Made by a program: the position numbers and the translations under genes
Notes under the pieces: model-generated
What the model was told of the DNA's origin: nothing
The model's database searches: none
The model's input: only the letters and a program-made list of their open reading frames with translations
Assembly (NCBI GenBank): GCA_002171275.2
Contig: NHFZ02000014.1
Coordinates: 1 to 26,332 of the forward strand
Reading direction: 5' to 3'
Source: Pelagibacteraceae bacterium TMED124
GTDB lineage: Bacteria; Pseudomonadota; Alphaproteobacteria; Pelagibacterales; Pelagibacteraceae
Length of the DNA stretch: 26,332 nucleotides
Shown here: piece by piece, positions 16,011 through 24,716 of the stretch
How the letters are laid out: the number at the start of each line of letters is the position of its first letter
How positions within the stretch are numbered: the stretch's first letter is position 1

Positions 16011-16979
16011 TTAACTTTCGAACGGTTTTGCTTTATTTTTATCCAACCAAAATCCTACCAAAATAAAAGTTAAAGATAAATATATCATTAATAAACTATT
16101 TTGGAATAAAAGCCATATAAATCCTAGTAAAGAAGTTGCGAATATGTATAAAATTGAAACACTCTGATGGCTTAAACCTCCTTGATTAAGTCTTTGATAA
16201 AGGTGGAGCTTGTGAGGAGTAAAAACATTTTGTCGATTTTTTAATCTCCTTAATAGGCAAAATAAAGCATCTGCAAAAAGTGGAGTGCCAATTAAAAAAA
16301 ATCCAAGAATTTCATCATATTGATTATTCTTTGTAAGCATTAATACAAATAAAGTTCCAAGTGCAGTACTTCCTGAATCTCCCATAAATATTTTTGACGG
16401 GCTCCAATTCCAAAGTAAAAAAGCGATTAAGGAACCAACAAAACCTAATAGAAAATCATAACTCAAAAATACTTTTATAATGATTAGAATTAGCATACAT
16501 CCAGCAACCAACCCATCAATACCATCCATGAAATTTATAAAATTTATAATCGCTGTGAATAATATTATTAAAAATATAAATACAAATAAATTTATTAATA
16601 GATAATCTGTGCTAAACAATTTATAAAAATTATTACCATATTGTGTAATAATCAGAATCCATGAAACTGTTATTAATTGAATTAAGTAGCGAACCTTAGA
16701 TGAAATATTATATTTATCATCTATAAAACCAGTTATCGTCAATGGAATAAGCAATAATAATGAATATTCAGAATAAAATAAGCATGAAATAATTCCTACA
16801 AAAACAAAAATAATTCCATAACCCCTAGGTTTAGAAATTATATGTGAACTCCTTCTAGAAGGAATATCTAAAAGAAATTTTTTAAAAATAGGCATGGTAA
16901 GCCTAATTAAGAAAAAGGTCAAAGAAAAAGATCCTAAAAGTACAAATATATTTTTCGAATTGATTGTTAAATGAATCAT
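16011..16979 (-). CDS. Undecaprenyl-phosphate HexNAc-1-phosphate transferase (WecA/WbpL type)
   Basis: A 322-residue integral membrane protein of the polyprenyl-phosphate N-acetylhexosamine-1-phosphate transferase superfamily, with some ten spans. FIDDKYNIS (85-93) is the conserved DD loop. NFMDGIDG (149-156) and FMGDSGS (198-204) are the NxxNxxDGIDGL and metal-binding motifs. TPHKLHLYQRL (254-264) is the HxHLYQR loop of WbpL-like enzymes. SRRSSHxxxKPRGYG near 41-55 binds the lipid or nucleotide. It moves a sugar phosphate from a UDP-sugar to undecaprenyl phosphate, starting each repeat unit. With a WbpM-like dehydratase and an SDR on either side, its substrate is more likely a 6-deoxy-HexNAc (quinovosamine/fucosamine type) than GlcNAc; that part is inference. 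Confidence 0.9.
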   Translation of the reverse strand: MIHLTINSKNIFVLLGSFSLTFFLIRLTMPIFKKFLLDIPSRRSSHIISKPRGYGIIFVFVGIISCLFYSEYSLLLLIPLTITGFIDDKYNISSKVRYLIQLITVSWILIITQYGNNFYKLFSTDYLLINLFVFIFLIILFTAIINFINFMDGIDGLVAGCMLILIIIKVFLSYDFLLGFVGSLIAFLLWNWSPSKIFMGDSGSTALGTLFVLMLTKNNQYDEILGFFLIGTPLFADALFCLLRRLKNRQNVFTPHKLHLYQRLNQGGLSHQSVSILYIFATSLLGFIWLLFQNSLLMIYLSLTFILVGFWLDKNKAKPFES

Positions 16980-16991
16980 TTATCTTATATC

Positions 16992-17915
16992 CTAATCAGA
17001 GGTTTTATATGGAAATTTTAAACTTTTCATTCCTATTAGTTCTGATACTTTTGTAAATCCAGAGAGATTACTAGATAACCTTAATACTGATTCATAAGAT
17101 TTTGGGGAAAATAAAATTAAAGGTGAAAAAATTAAAAAAAACAATCTTTTTGGGATTTTTAGTAACACGCAAAATTTGCCAAAGTCATACATTCTTAGAC
17201 TATCTTGTATCTTCTTAACCATTTCATAATATGTAAGCTCATGATCACCACCTATATATATTTTTACTTTTTCTTCTATCATTTGTTGTTTTTTATTAGA
17301 AGCATTAATAAAATTTTTTAAGAAATAAATAAATACTAAAGCTAGTTCTTTTGCATGTATAGGTTGCCTAATTCCAGTATTATGTGGGAGTAATATTAAA
17401 GGAGAACACCTCAAGATTAAGGTTATCTTATTGAAATTTTTATCCAAAAAAGGAAGTTTATTTCCGTAAACAAGAGTTGGAGCAATAATCTTTAACTTAA
17501 TTCCAAAATTTTTAGAAATATCCATTAATGATTTCTCAGAAAATATAAGCTTATTTGATAAAAATTTATCAAAATTAGAAAAAGCATATCTCTTTGTAAG
17601 GGAGGAAGATGAAGAACAACAAATTATATACTTAACCTCTTCTAAAAGTTTTGGTCTAGAAATAGAAAGATTAAGAATAAATTTCTCAAATTTCCAAATT
17701 GGTGAAAAACTAACAAAAATTTTTGGCAAGCCTGACTCAATAGAATTAAATGATAATTCTTTATCAAAATTAATATACTTGGAATCTTTAACCAAGTAAT
17801 CAAGATTTGACCTAGTTAAACTTGTCAAATTAATTTCCTGTTCATCTGCCAATGAATTAAAAAACAACCCTGAAGGAGATGAAGTCCCAAAAAGATAGAT
17901 TTTAAAATTTTCCAA
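16992..17915 (-). CDS. Atypical SDR, putative 4-keto-HexNAc reductase beside the WecA-like gene
   Basis: A 307-residue protein with an overall SDR pattern but unusual motifs. The cofactor loop is GTSSPSG (10-16), lacking the middle Gly of TGxxGxxG. The usual YxxxK is absent. SSSSSLTK (101-108) and Glu127 match the SSTSRFTK...E pattern I recall from SDRs coded next to WecA-like genes. APTLVYG and GIRQPIHAKELA follow as in NDP-sugar epimerases. WreQ of Rhizobium etli, a 4-reductase for quinovosamine, is the model I have in mind. A hydrophobic segment at about 255-275 may touch the membrane. No ATG is available: the frame begins at TTG (17915), a stop lies five codons upstream, and the first internal Met is residue 131. 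SDR relationship fairly sure, reaction inferred. Confidence 0.62.
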   Translation of the reverse strand: MENFKIYLFGTSSPSGLFFNSLADEQEINLTSLTRSNLDYLVKDSKYINFDKELSFNSIESGLPKIFVSFSPIWKFEKFILNLSISRPKLLEEVKYIICCSSSSSLTKRYAFSNFDKFLSNKLIFSEKSLMDISKNFGIKLKIIAPTLVYGNKLPFLDKNFNKITLILRCSPLILLPHNTGIRQPIHAKELALVFIYFLKNFINASNKKQQMIEEKVKIYIGGDHELTYYEMVKKIQDSLRMYDFGKFCVLLKIPKRLFFLIFSPLILFSPKSYESVLRLSSNLSGFTKVSELIGMKSLKFPYKTSD

Positions 17916-17933
17916 TTTATAAAATAATTAATT

Positions 17934-18962
17934 TTAATCTAAAACATTAGCAAGCCAAATTCTAGGGCTTAAGCTATTTATTTCATTTGATGTTAGAGGA
18001 AGAAAAGGCATAAACAAAAAATTCTTATCAATTTTTATATCTTTCCTATTAATTATTTTGATTCTAGATTTATCAAAAAAAGAGGTTTTATTTATTAAAT
18101 AGTTAGTAGTAATTAATTTCTTTTTAGAACATAAAGTTTCATAAGTTCGCATTGTGAAACCAAATTGGGAGGGATGATTTATATCAAGAACAGCATTTGA
18201 CATTTTATAGATTTCCGACATTATTTTTGAATCGAGAGGAAGTGCATGAAAATATTCAGAAAACTTCAAATAATAAATTGGATTTTTTAAAAAGGCTTTT
18301 AATCTATGAAATAAAGATGGGAAATATAAATAAAAGAAAAAATCAATGTCATCATCTAGTTTTAAGACATTATCAGAAATATTATTCTTGCAGGGATATG
18401 AAAAGTTAGAAATAAATTTTCCAATTATATTTAATCGATCCGAATGAAAAACCCCTACAAAAGAAATTAAAAATTTTTTTGATTTTTTTTTGGTATCTCC
18501 CCCCGAAATATTACCAGCAAATAATGGAATATATTTCCAATTTTTTTTCTTAGCATCTAATAAATCAAATGTTATGCACTTATCAAAATATTTTGACAAG
18601 ATTAAAGGGTTTGGTACATTTATAAAAGAATCCCAATAGTAAAAAACAAGTTTTATATTCGGGAAAGATTTTTTTATAAATTTTATCACTTCAGGATGAA
18701 CTGATTCGCCCTTTATTACGAGTGCAGTTTCGAAGTTAATCTTCCTCAATTTAAATTCTTTAATACGTTTGATATAGAATTTAATAGAAATTTTTCTACC
18801 TAAAAAATTAAGGTATCTTGATATTATTTTATAAATTAAATTATCAAAGGGTCTATCATCTATCCATTCAACTTTGTAATCGAGTTTTTCAGCACTTTTA
18901 ATTATGATATTGTGATAATTATACGTTTTAGGAGAAATAATAAGTAAGTTTTTACTAATCAT
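17934..18962 (-). CDS. Putative glycosyltransferase, Eps11J/CgeB-like
   Basis: A 342-residue protein without membrane spans, probably cytoplasmic. YYWDSF at 108-113, the FDKxxTFDLxDAKK segment (126-139) and DINHPSQFGFTMRTYE (260-275) occur in a group of capsular or LPS glycosyltransferases of GT-B-like fold. The last of these, with its Glu and the following KKLITTN, resembles the donor-binding site of GT4-type enzymes. I recognise the group, but not its donor or linkage. It overlaps the preceding acetyltransferase gene by 8 bp and is followed by the SDR after 18 bp, so it is translated in a tight group. A sugar transfer onto the first lipid-linked residue would fit its place, but that is a guess. 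Confidence 0.6.
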   Translation of the reverse strand: MISKNLLIISPKTYNYHNIIIKSAEKLDYKVEWIDDRPFDNLIYKIISRYLNFLGRKISIKFYIKRIKEFKLRKINFETALVIKGESVHPEVIKFIKKSFPNIKLVFYYWDSFINVPNPLILSKYFDKCITFDLLDAKKKNWKYIPLFAGNISGGDTKKKSKKFLISFVGVFHSDRLNIIGKFISNFSYPCKNNISDNVLKLDDDIDFFFYLYFPSLFHRLKAFLKNPIYYLKFSEYFHALPLDSKIMSEIYKMSNAVLDINHPSQFGFTMRTYETLCSKKKLITTNYLINKTSFFDKSRIKIINRKDIKIDKNFLFMPFLPLTSNEINSLSPRIWLANVLD

Positions 18963-19518
18963 TGTTTTCTAGTCTAGTTGCAGGAATTCCTACGTATGTG
19001 AATCCTCCCTCCAATATATCCCTAGTTACAACTGCATTAGCTCCAATTGTAGTGTCATCTGCTATATATATTCCTCCAAGAATTTTTGCACCTGCTCCAA
19101 TAACTACATTATTTCCTATGGTAGGCCTAAGTTTTCTGATGACTGGGAAATCTATTTCTTTTGATCCTATAGTTACCCCTTGAAAAATAATACAATTACT
19201 TCCTATTGAATTTGCACCAATAATTACACCCATTGGGTGAGGGATACAAAGACCAGGACCAATTTTACAAAATCTTGAAATTTCTATACCAAATAGTAAT
19301 CTATTCAATAAAGAAAACAAACTTCCTAAAGGATAGATTTTAAAATTTGAGGTTATAGAACCAAATCTATATAATAATACTGGAGCCATTCTTATAGAAA
19401 ATAATAAGGCAAATAATCTAAGAAAACTTTTATTTTTTTTTGAGTCTTTTTTTGATAAATATAAATATCTTTTACAATCTTTATAAATTATTTTTAGGGA
19501 ATAAAGAGTATTATCCAT
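18955..19518 (-). CDS. Serine acetyltransferase-like hexapeptide acyltransferase
   Basis: A 187-residue protein with a helical N-terminal part (to about residue 75) and a left-handed beta-helix of hexapeptide repeats from about 80 on. IPHPMGVIIGA places His94 where CysE has its catalytic His. FQGVTIGSK (112-120), IGNNVVIGAGAKILGG and IGANAVVTRDI are typical repeat turns, and VGIPAT closes the domain. CysE-like proteins transfer acetyl from acetyl-CoA to serine, but short members in polysaccharide operons acetylate sugars instead. The location between a sugar epimerase (8 bp overlap) and a glycosyltransferase (8 bp overlap) supports O- or N-acetylation of a sugar. The substrate cannot be read from the sequence. 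The two overlaps suggest coupled translation. Confidence 0.82.
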   Translation of the reverse strand: MDNTLYSLKIIYKDCKRYLYLSKKDSKKNKSFLRLFALLFSIRMAPVLLYRFGSITSNFKIYPLGSLFSLLNRLLFGIEISRFCKIGPGLCIPHPMGVIIGANSIGSNCIIFQGVTIGSKEIDFPVIRKLRPTIGNNVVIGAGAKILGGIYIADDTTIGANAVVTRDILEGGFTYVGIPATRLENND

Positions 19519-20656
19519 TTTTTAATAGTCCTTTATTTTTCATTTCTAAATTTGCTTCCGAAGAAAGATCTTTATTTAAAGGTTGATTTTTCACCCATCC
19601 ACCAAACATTAATAAACCATTTTCAATATTTACACTAGGAAAATCATTAATTAATTCCTTTATCAAATTATTATCTGCAAAATTATGTCTTATATCTCCA
19701 ATCCTATATTGATTATTTATTTCTATTTGAGAACTTGAATTAAAAACATTTTTTAGAATTTTAGCAATATCATAAACAGATGTTGAAACTCCTGATCCAA
19801 TATTCATTATCCTGTATTTAATAGGCAAACTTTCAAGACAAATTGTTAGAGAATTAACTACATCATTGATATGAACAAAATCTCTTGTTTCCTTTCCATC
19901 TTCAAAAACAAGTAACTTTTTTTTATGCCTTAAACGATTTGAGAATATAGAGATAATACCTGTATAGGGATTTTTCAATGATTGACCATTTCCATAAACA
20001 TTTTGAAATCTCAAAATATTAAAGTCAATATTAAAGGACTCACAAAATATTTTCATTATTTGTTCTTGATTATGTTTTGTAGAGGCATATATTGAAATCG
20101 GATTAATATTATCAGACTCTTTAGTTGGGATTGGAGAAAGAGGACTATTACATTTAGAACATAAATGCTCCCATTTTTTGTTGTTTAAATTAATCGTAGA
20201 ACGAGAGATCGGATAAAGACGATTTTGGGGATCACATTTTTTACATAAATAAGCTCCTTCTCCATATATAGATCTGCTTGAAGCGAGTACTATTTTCTTG
20301 ATTTGATTATTTAATAAGGCTATTTCTTCAAGTAATATAGCCGTGCCAGTTGAATTAGTATTTATATATTTTGCTATCTCATACATAGATTGACCTGTTC
20401 CTGTTTCAGCTGCCAAATGGAATATATAACTAACGTCTTTTAAAGCAGTCCTAAGAATTTTCCTGTTAATAAGAGATCCTCTTATAAAATTGACAGATTT
20501 ATTTAATAATATTGAACTTATCGATGGAATATCGCCATGAATTTGTGGCGATAAATCGTCTATTATTGTAATAAGATATCCTTTAGATAATAATTTTTCT
20601 GTTAAGTTTAAGCCTATAAAACCTGCTCCTCCTGTGATTAATATTCTTTCTTTCAT
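19511..20656 (-). CDS. dTDP-L-rhamnose 4-epimerase-like SDR with zinc-ribbon insert
   Basis: A 381-residue extended SDR. TGGAGFIG (8-15) binds NAD, SSRSIYGEGAY (126-136) and Tyr190/Lys194 in YASTK form the active site, and RFQNVYGNGQSLKNPYTG plus the FEDGKETRDFVH segment are distinctive. Between the Ser motif and the Tyr there is an insert with two CxxC pairs: Cys138/Cys141 and Cys166/Cys169, probably a bound zinc. I recall this insert and these motifs from Burkholderia WbiB, which turns dTDP-L-rhamnose into dTDP-6-deoxy-L-talose. Its dTDP-rhamnose substrate would be made by the rml genes of block C. Most other epimerases in the window lack the insert. It overlaps the acetyltransferase gene by 8 bp. 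O-acetylated 6-deoxytalose would be a reasonable product of the pair (inference). Confidence 0.82.
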   Translation of the reverse strand: MKERILITGGAGFIGLNLTEKLLSKGYLITIIDDLSPQIHGDIPSISSILLNKSVNFIRGSLINRKILRTALKDVSYIFHLAAETGTGQSMYEIAKYINTNSTGTAILLEEIALLNNQIKKIVLASSRSIYGEGAYLCKKCDPQNRLYPISRSTINLNNKKWEHLCSKCNSPLSPIPTKESDNINPISIYASTKHNQEQIMKIFCESFNIDFNILRFQNVYGNGQSLKNPYTGIISIFSNRLRHKKKLLVFEDGKETRDFVHINDVVNSLTICLESLPIKYRIMNIGSGVSTSVYDIAKILKNVFNSSSQIEINNQYRIGDIRHNFADNNLIKELINDFPSVNIENGLLMFGGWVKNQPLNKDLSSEANLEMKNKGLLKNG

Positions 20657-20720
20657 AAATCACAATTAAAAACATAATTTAGCATATTAGGGAAATTATT
20701 AAAATTAAATAAAAAGCAAT

Positions 20721-22580
20721 CTAAAGAAAACTTAAATCATTTACATTCATCCATTTAATTAACATTATTGAGCTATATAAAATTTGACCATAGTTTTCAC
20801 CTATTAAATTTTTTTCCAAAATTTTGATTAATTGTTTTTTATTAATTGGGAATTTAGCATCATTAAAAGTATTTAAAGCGTATTCATACCAAACCTTTTT
20901 TCTAAATAATTTATTAGTTGAGAAACTAAATCCAAATTTCTTTTTTTGTAATTTTCGAATATTAATTGGAATGATTTCATCAGCAAGATTATTAAGAAGT
21001 TTTTTTCTGGAAAAACAATCAACTAACATTTTGTCTTCGAGTTTCAAAGAAAAATCCATAACCTCTTTATCCAAAAATGGACTTCTAGCCTCTACACTGT
21101 TAAGCATTGAAGCTCTGTCAGTTTTTTGCAAAACTATCGCCGACATATAATCATAAAAATCTAATTTTAAAGCATTAGAAATTATAGATTCATTAAAAAA
21201 ACTTGTAAAAGGGTTTATCCGCTTTTGGTACTTAAATTCTTTTAAAAATAAATTTTGAATTTCATCATTTAATAAAATTTGCCTGACTAATAGAGGATCT
21301 TTTTCTAAGTTTCTACCAGGAATTCCAAGCCAATTCCTCCCTCTCAGTGATGGTGAGAAATTTTTTACAATAAAATCTTCTCTTAATTTTGGTAATTTTT
21401 TTAAAATAATTTTAAAAATTTTTATAAAAGATAAATATTGATAATGATTATATCCTCCAAATAATTCATCAGCTCCATCACCTGATAAAGCTACTGTAAA
21501 ATCCCTCGATAAGTTTTCGAAGATTAAACTAGATGGTATTAAGGATGGGTCAGTTATGGGAAGGTCAATCTTTTTTATGATTTTCTCGAAAAATATTGGG
21601 TTAGCTTCTTCTATATCAATTTCGGTGTGATTAGTTGAAAAATAATTTGATATTAATCTTGCATTAATAATGTCTTGCTGACAATTATGGTCTCTAAAAT
21701 TCACTGTATATGTGTTTACCTTAGATAAAGTAGATGCAGAGATTGCGGCTACTATTGAAGAATCTATTCCTCCACTTAATAATAAGGCAACTTCTCTGTC
21801 ACAAGTTGATTGTTGCTTTATACTTTTGAACAAAGTTTTCTTTAATTTAGAAGTTAAATATTTACTATTAGACAGATTTTTATTAAAAGAACTTCTTTCA
21901 TAACTGAAGAAAATACTTTCTTTTTTTATAGAGTGTTTTTCAAGAGAAATATAAAGATAATTACCTGGTAATACCTGATTAACATTATTAAAAATTGTAT
22001 GGGGAAATCTGGGACTACCATATAAAAAATATTCATGGGCTGAAGATATTGATAATTTTGGGTTGTTACAGAAAGCTTTACTAACTTGAATCAAATCACT
22101 CCCAAAAGATATGCCATATTCACATTCATTAAAAAAAAGAGGTTTTTCGCCACTCGAATCTCTGGCAATTAATATCTCTTTTCTTTTTTCATCAACGAAA
22201 GCAAAAGCGAAAGGTCCAGAAATTTTTTCAATAAATTTTTCCTTTTCGAGACATAATCCTTTAAGTAATACTTCTGTATCAGAAGTGGTTTTAAATTTAA
22301 CTCCTTTTTTTAAAAGTTTATCTCTTAAATCCTCATGATTATAAATTTCGCCATTGAAAGCTATCCATTTTGAATTATCTGTTTCATTAATCATTGGTTG
22401 ATTAGCTAAATTTGAGAGATCTAATATTGACAATCTATGATGAACAACTTTTAAAGTTCCTTCAGAATTTGTTTTAACCCCATTAGCATCAGGACCACGA
22501 AGATAAAGTCTTTGATTTTGAAATTTACTTTCAGAAATTGCTTCCAAATCATTTGAACTAATCCCAAAAAAACCACACAT
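20721..22580 (-). CDS. Glutamine-dependent asparagine synthase-type amidotransferase
   Basis: A 619-residue two-domain protein. The mature N-terminal Cys2 (MCGFFGI) is the glutaminase nucleophile. HHRLSI with Arg49, NGEIYN (76-81) and SDTE (100-103) complete the glutamine site. The synthetase part has the ATP loop SGGIDSS (269-275) and later a GDGADELFGGY motif. Asparagine synthase makes asparagine from aspartate. Copies in O-antigen loci (for example Pseudomonas WbpS) are believed to amidate uronic acids on the sugar chain. The location two bases before a GT2 gene, in an operon otherwise of sugar genes, favours the latter. The AsnB family alone cannot tell the two apart. Galacturonate from block B could be the target. 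Confidence 0.88.
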   Translation of the reverse strand: MCGFFGISSNDLEAISESKFQNQRLYLRGPDANGVKTNSEGTLKVVHHRLSILDLSNLANQPMINETDNSKWIAFNGEIYNHEDLRDKLLKKGVKFKTTSDTEVLLKGLCLEKEKFIEKISGPFAFAFVDEKRKEILIARDSSGEKPLFFNECEYGISFGSDLIQVSKAFCNNPKLSISSAHEYFLYGSPRFPHTIFNNVNQVLPGNYLYISLEKHSIKKESIFFSYERSSFNKNLSNSKYLTSKLKKTLFKSIKQQSTCDREVALLLSGGIDSSIVAAISASTLSKVNTYTVNFRDHNCQQDIINARLISNYFSTNHTEIDIEEANPIFFEKIIKKIDLPITDPSLIPSSLIFENLSRDFTVALSGDGADELFGGYNHYQYLSFIKIFKIILKKLPKLREDFIVKNFSPSLRGRNWLGIPGRNLEKDPLLVRQILLNDEIQNLFLKEFKYQKRINPFTSFFNESIISNALKLDFYDYMSAIVLQKTDRASMLNSVEARSPFLDKEVMDFSLKLEDKMLVDCFSRKKLLNNLADEIIPINIRKLQKKKFGFSFSTNKLFRKKVWYEYALNTFNDAKFPINKKQLIKILEKNLIGENYGQILYSSIMLIKWMNVNDLSFL

Positions 22581-22582
22581 AT

Positions 22583-23590
22583 TTAATAATCCACAATAAG
22601 TTTCATTTTTTTTGCGATCCGAAATGAAATAAATACTAAAAAATCTAACTTAAAGCTTAAAAAAATAATAATAAAATTGAAAAGATTTTTTATATCTTTC
22701 ATCTCTGAAACAAATTTATAATTCTTCAAAAAGTTTTTTAATTTATCGTAAATTAAAAATACTGCTTTTTTAAATGATTTATAATTTAATCTTATTGCTG
22801 AATAAAATATTATATATATCATAATTTTTGTTATGGACTTAAAAATAATTTCTGTTGGTATATTATTTTTATTTTTTAAATTAATTAATTTCTGAATACA
22901 ATCTAAAGATGAATTAACATTTCTTAAGGAAAAAGATCTAGAAAAACTATTCGTTGTAATTACAGATATATATTGAACACCATCTAAAAATAATATATTT
23001 TTAGCTATTAAAGAGAGTTCTTTTACAAAAATAGAATCCCTTCCATGTATTCTATCTTCAATTAATCTAACGTTCTTATTTTTTTTTAGAATAGTTGCTT
23101 TAATTACCTTGTTCCAACATACGGAAGAATAATAAGATGATGTGAAACCTATTTCTAAGATATTTTTCTTTGATGAAATAAATTTACTGTTGGAAAGTGA
23201 GGAACTTTTTACAATTTTACTGTTTACTGTAAAAGAATATCCCAAAATTAAAATATCTGATTCAGACAATATTATATTTTGTTTAATTTTTTTAATCGCA
23301 CCTTCTTCTAAATAATCGTCGCTATCAACAAACATCAAATAATCAGTTTTAGATTTCTCAATCCCGAAATTTCTTGCAGAATTTGGTCCTGTTTTAGGAT
23401 TTTTGTAAAAAAAAAGGTTTTTAAAATCTAAATCACTTATCAAATCCATAGTATTATCAATAGAATTATCATCAATTATTAAAATTGAGTCAATACTTGA
23501 CAACTGGTAAATAAAAGAATTAATACATCTTTTTATAGTTTTGGAAGAATTATAAGTTGGTATAATAATACTAATAGAGGGATCTTTCAT
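22583..23590 (-). CDS. Family 2 glycosyltransferase
   Basis: A 335-residue protein. SIIIPTYNS near residue 7 opens the GT-A domain, IIDDNSIDNT (38-47) binds the nucleotide, GPNSARNFG (68-76) and VDSDDYL (88-94) hold the metal-binding DxD. Residues 95-220 are less conserved, and the Glu-Asp/Arg features (VRLIEDRIHGRDS) near 175-185 fit the catalytic base region. The C-terminal third is hydrophobic and basic with two possible membrane-touching helices. It would transfer one sugar to the growing lipid-linked unit at the cytoplasmic face; donor and linkage are not readable. Gap to rfbG is 16 bp and to the AsnB-like gene 2 bp. Confidence 0.88.
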   Translation of the reverse strand: MKDPSISIIIPTYNSSKTIKRCINSFIYQLSSIDSILIIDDNSIDNTMDLISDLDFKNLFFYKNPKTGPNSARNFGIEKSKTDYLMFVDSDDYLEEGAIKKIKQNIILSESDILILGYSFTVNSKIVKSSSLSNSKFISSKKNILEIGFTSSYYSSVCWNKVIKATILKKNKNVRLIEDRIHGRDSIFVKELSLIAKNILFLDGVQYISVITTNSFSRSFSLRNVNSSLDCIQKLINLKNKNNIPTEIIFKSITKIMIYIIFYSAIRLNYKSFKKAVFLIYDKLKNFLKNYKFVSEMKDIKNLFNFIIIFLSFKLDFLVFISFRIAKKMKLIVDY

Positions 23591-23606
23591 ATAAATACTT
23601 TTAGTT

Positions 23607-24716
23607 TTAATTATTTTTATCTCTGTTAAAAAATGAATTTATATCACTCAAACAACAATCTAAAGAGGAAATACCCTCATTATTTTTTTTATACCATTCT
23701 GTAGTTTTAATAATCGTATCTTTAAAATTCCAATTTGGTTTCCAATTAAGTAAATGATAAGCCTTATCAATTTGCAGATTTAACAAATTCGCCTCATGTA
23801 GAGCTATTTCCTCTTGAATACTTTGAGATTTACCAGGCCATGATTTAAAAATTTCATTAACTAATTCTTGAACTGATTTATTACTTTCAACATATGGTCC
23901 GAAATTAAAAGCCTGATTAAAAAAAGTTTTATTTTCATAAAGTTTTTCTGCTAAATCTAAATATCCAGAAATAGGATCTAATACGTGTTGCCATGGTCTT
24001 GTTGATAAGGGATTTCTTATTTTAATAACCTTTTTAGCAATTAAAGATCTCATTACGTCTGGGACAATTCTATCTAATGCCCAATCTCCTCCTCCAATAA
24101 CATTTCCAGATCTTGCAGATGCAATTCCAAGATTATTTTTTTGAAAAGGCAATTCTCCACAAAAACTAGATCTCCAACTAGAAATTACAATTTCAGAAGA
24201 AGCTTTGCTAGCACTATAAGGATCATACCCACCCAATGGATCTATTTCCCTATAACCATAATTCCATTCTTTATTTTCATAAACTTTATCTGTAGTAATC
24301 ATAACTACAGCACATTTTTCTTTTATAGTTCTACATGCTTCAAGTACATTAAGAGATCCCATAACATTAGTTGACCAAGTTTCTATTGGATCCTTATAGC
24401 TTTTTCTCACTAATGGTTGAGCTGCAAGATGAAAAACCACATCCGGTTGACATTTTTCGAAATAATTTTCTAATAATTTTTGATCCCTAATATCTCCGAT
24501 TTTATTAACCCAAAAAATATCTGATTTTTGACTAGATGATGGTCTATTAGTCTCTAAATCCCTGAAAAGATTTGGAGAGGGTTCAGGCTCCAAAGAATAT
24601 CCCCAAACCTCGGCACCAATCTCTTGTAGACAAAGCATTAACCAGCTACCTTTAAAACCAGTATGACCAGTTAATAAAACTCTTTTAGAACTCCAAAACT
24701 TTTTATTAATTACCAT
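23607..24716 (-). CDS. rfbG: CDP-glucose 4,6-dehydratase
   Basis: Converts CDP-glucose to CDP-4-keto-6-deoxyglucose, the branch point to 3,6-dideoxy and other CDP-sugars. I start at the ATG at 24716 (369 residues): its MVINKKFW resembles the Salmonella start. The frame reaches back to a TTG at 24725, which adds three residues and looks less likely. TGHTGFKGSW (16-25) is a well-known RfbG mark, with Lys where most SDRs have Ile. AAQPLVRKSY follows, then TTDK (141-144), and the pair Tyr167/Lys171 in YSASK. SGNVIGGGDWA binds substrate. The start lies inside the last codons of rfbF (7 bp overlap), so the two are coupled. Confidence 0.94.
   Translation of the reverse strand: MVINKKFWSSKRVLLTGHTGFKGSWLMLCLQEIGAEVWGYSLEPEPSPNLFRDLETNRPSSSQKSDIFWVNKIGDIRDQKLLENYFEKCQPDVVFHLAAQPLVRKSYKDPIETWSTNVMGSLNVLEACRTIKEKCAVVMITTDKVYENKEWNYGYREIDPLGGYDPYSASKASSEIVISSWRSSFCGELPFQKNNLGIASARSGNVIGGGDWALDRIVPDVMRSLIAKKVIKIRNPLSTRPWQHVLDPISGYLDLAEKLYENKTFFNQAFNFGPYVESNKSVQELVNEIFKSWPGKSQSIQEEIALHEANLLNLQIDKAYHLLNWKPNWNFKDTIIKTTEWYKKNNEGISSLDCCLSDINSFFNRDKNN

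Noticed and set aside
16992..17915. Treating the atypical SDR as a pseudogene because of lost motifs and the TTG start
   Set aside because: The frame is intact over 307 codons, tightly packed, and keeps a pattern that I recall from relatives beside WecA-like genes.
17934..18962. Calling this gene a named LPS transferase with a set donor
   Set aside because: Motifs place it only in a broad glycosyltransferase group; a gene symbol would be guesswork.
20824..21150. Open frame of 108 codons on the plus strand inside the AsnB-like gene
   Set aside because: Mirror of a conserved coding frame; composition is what the opposite strand would give by chance.
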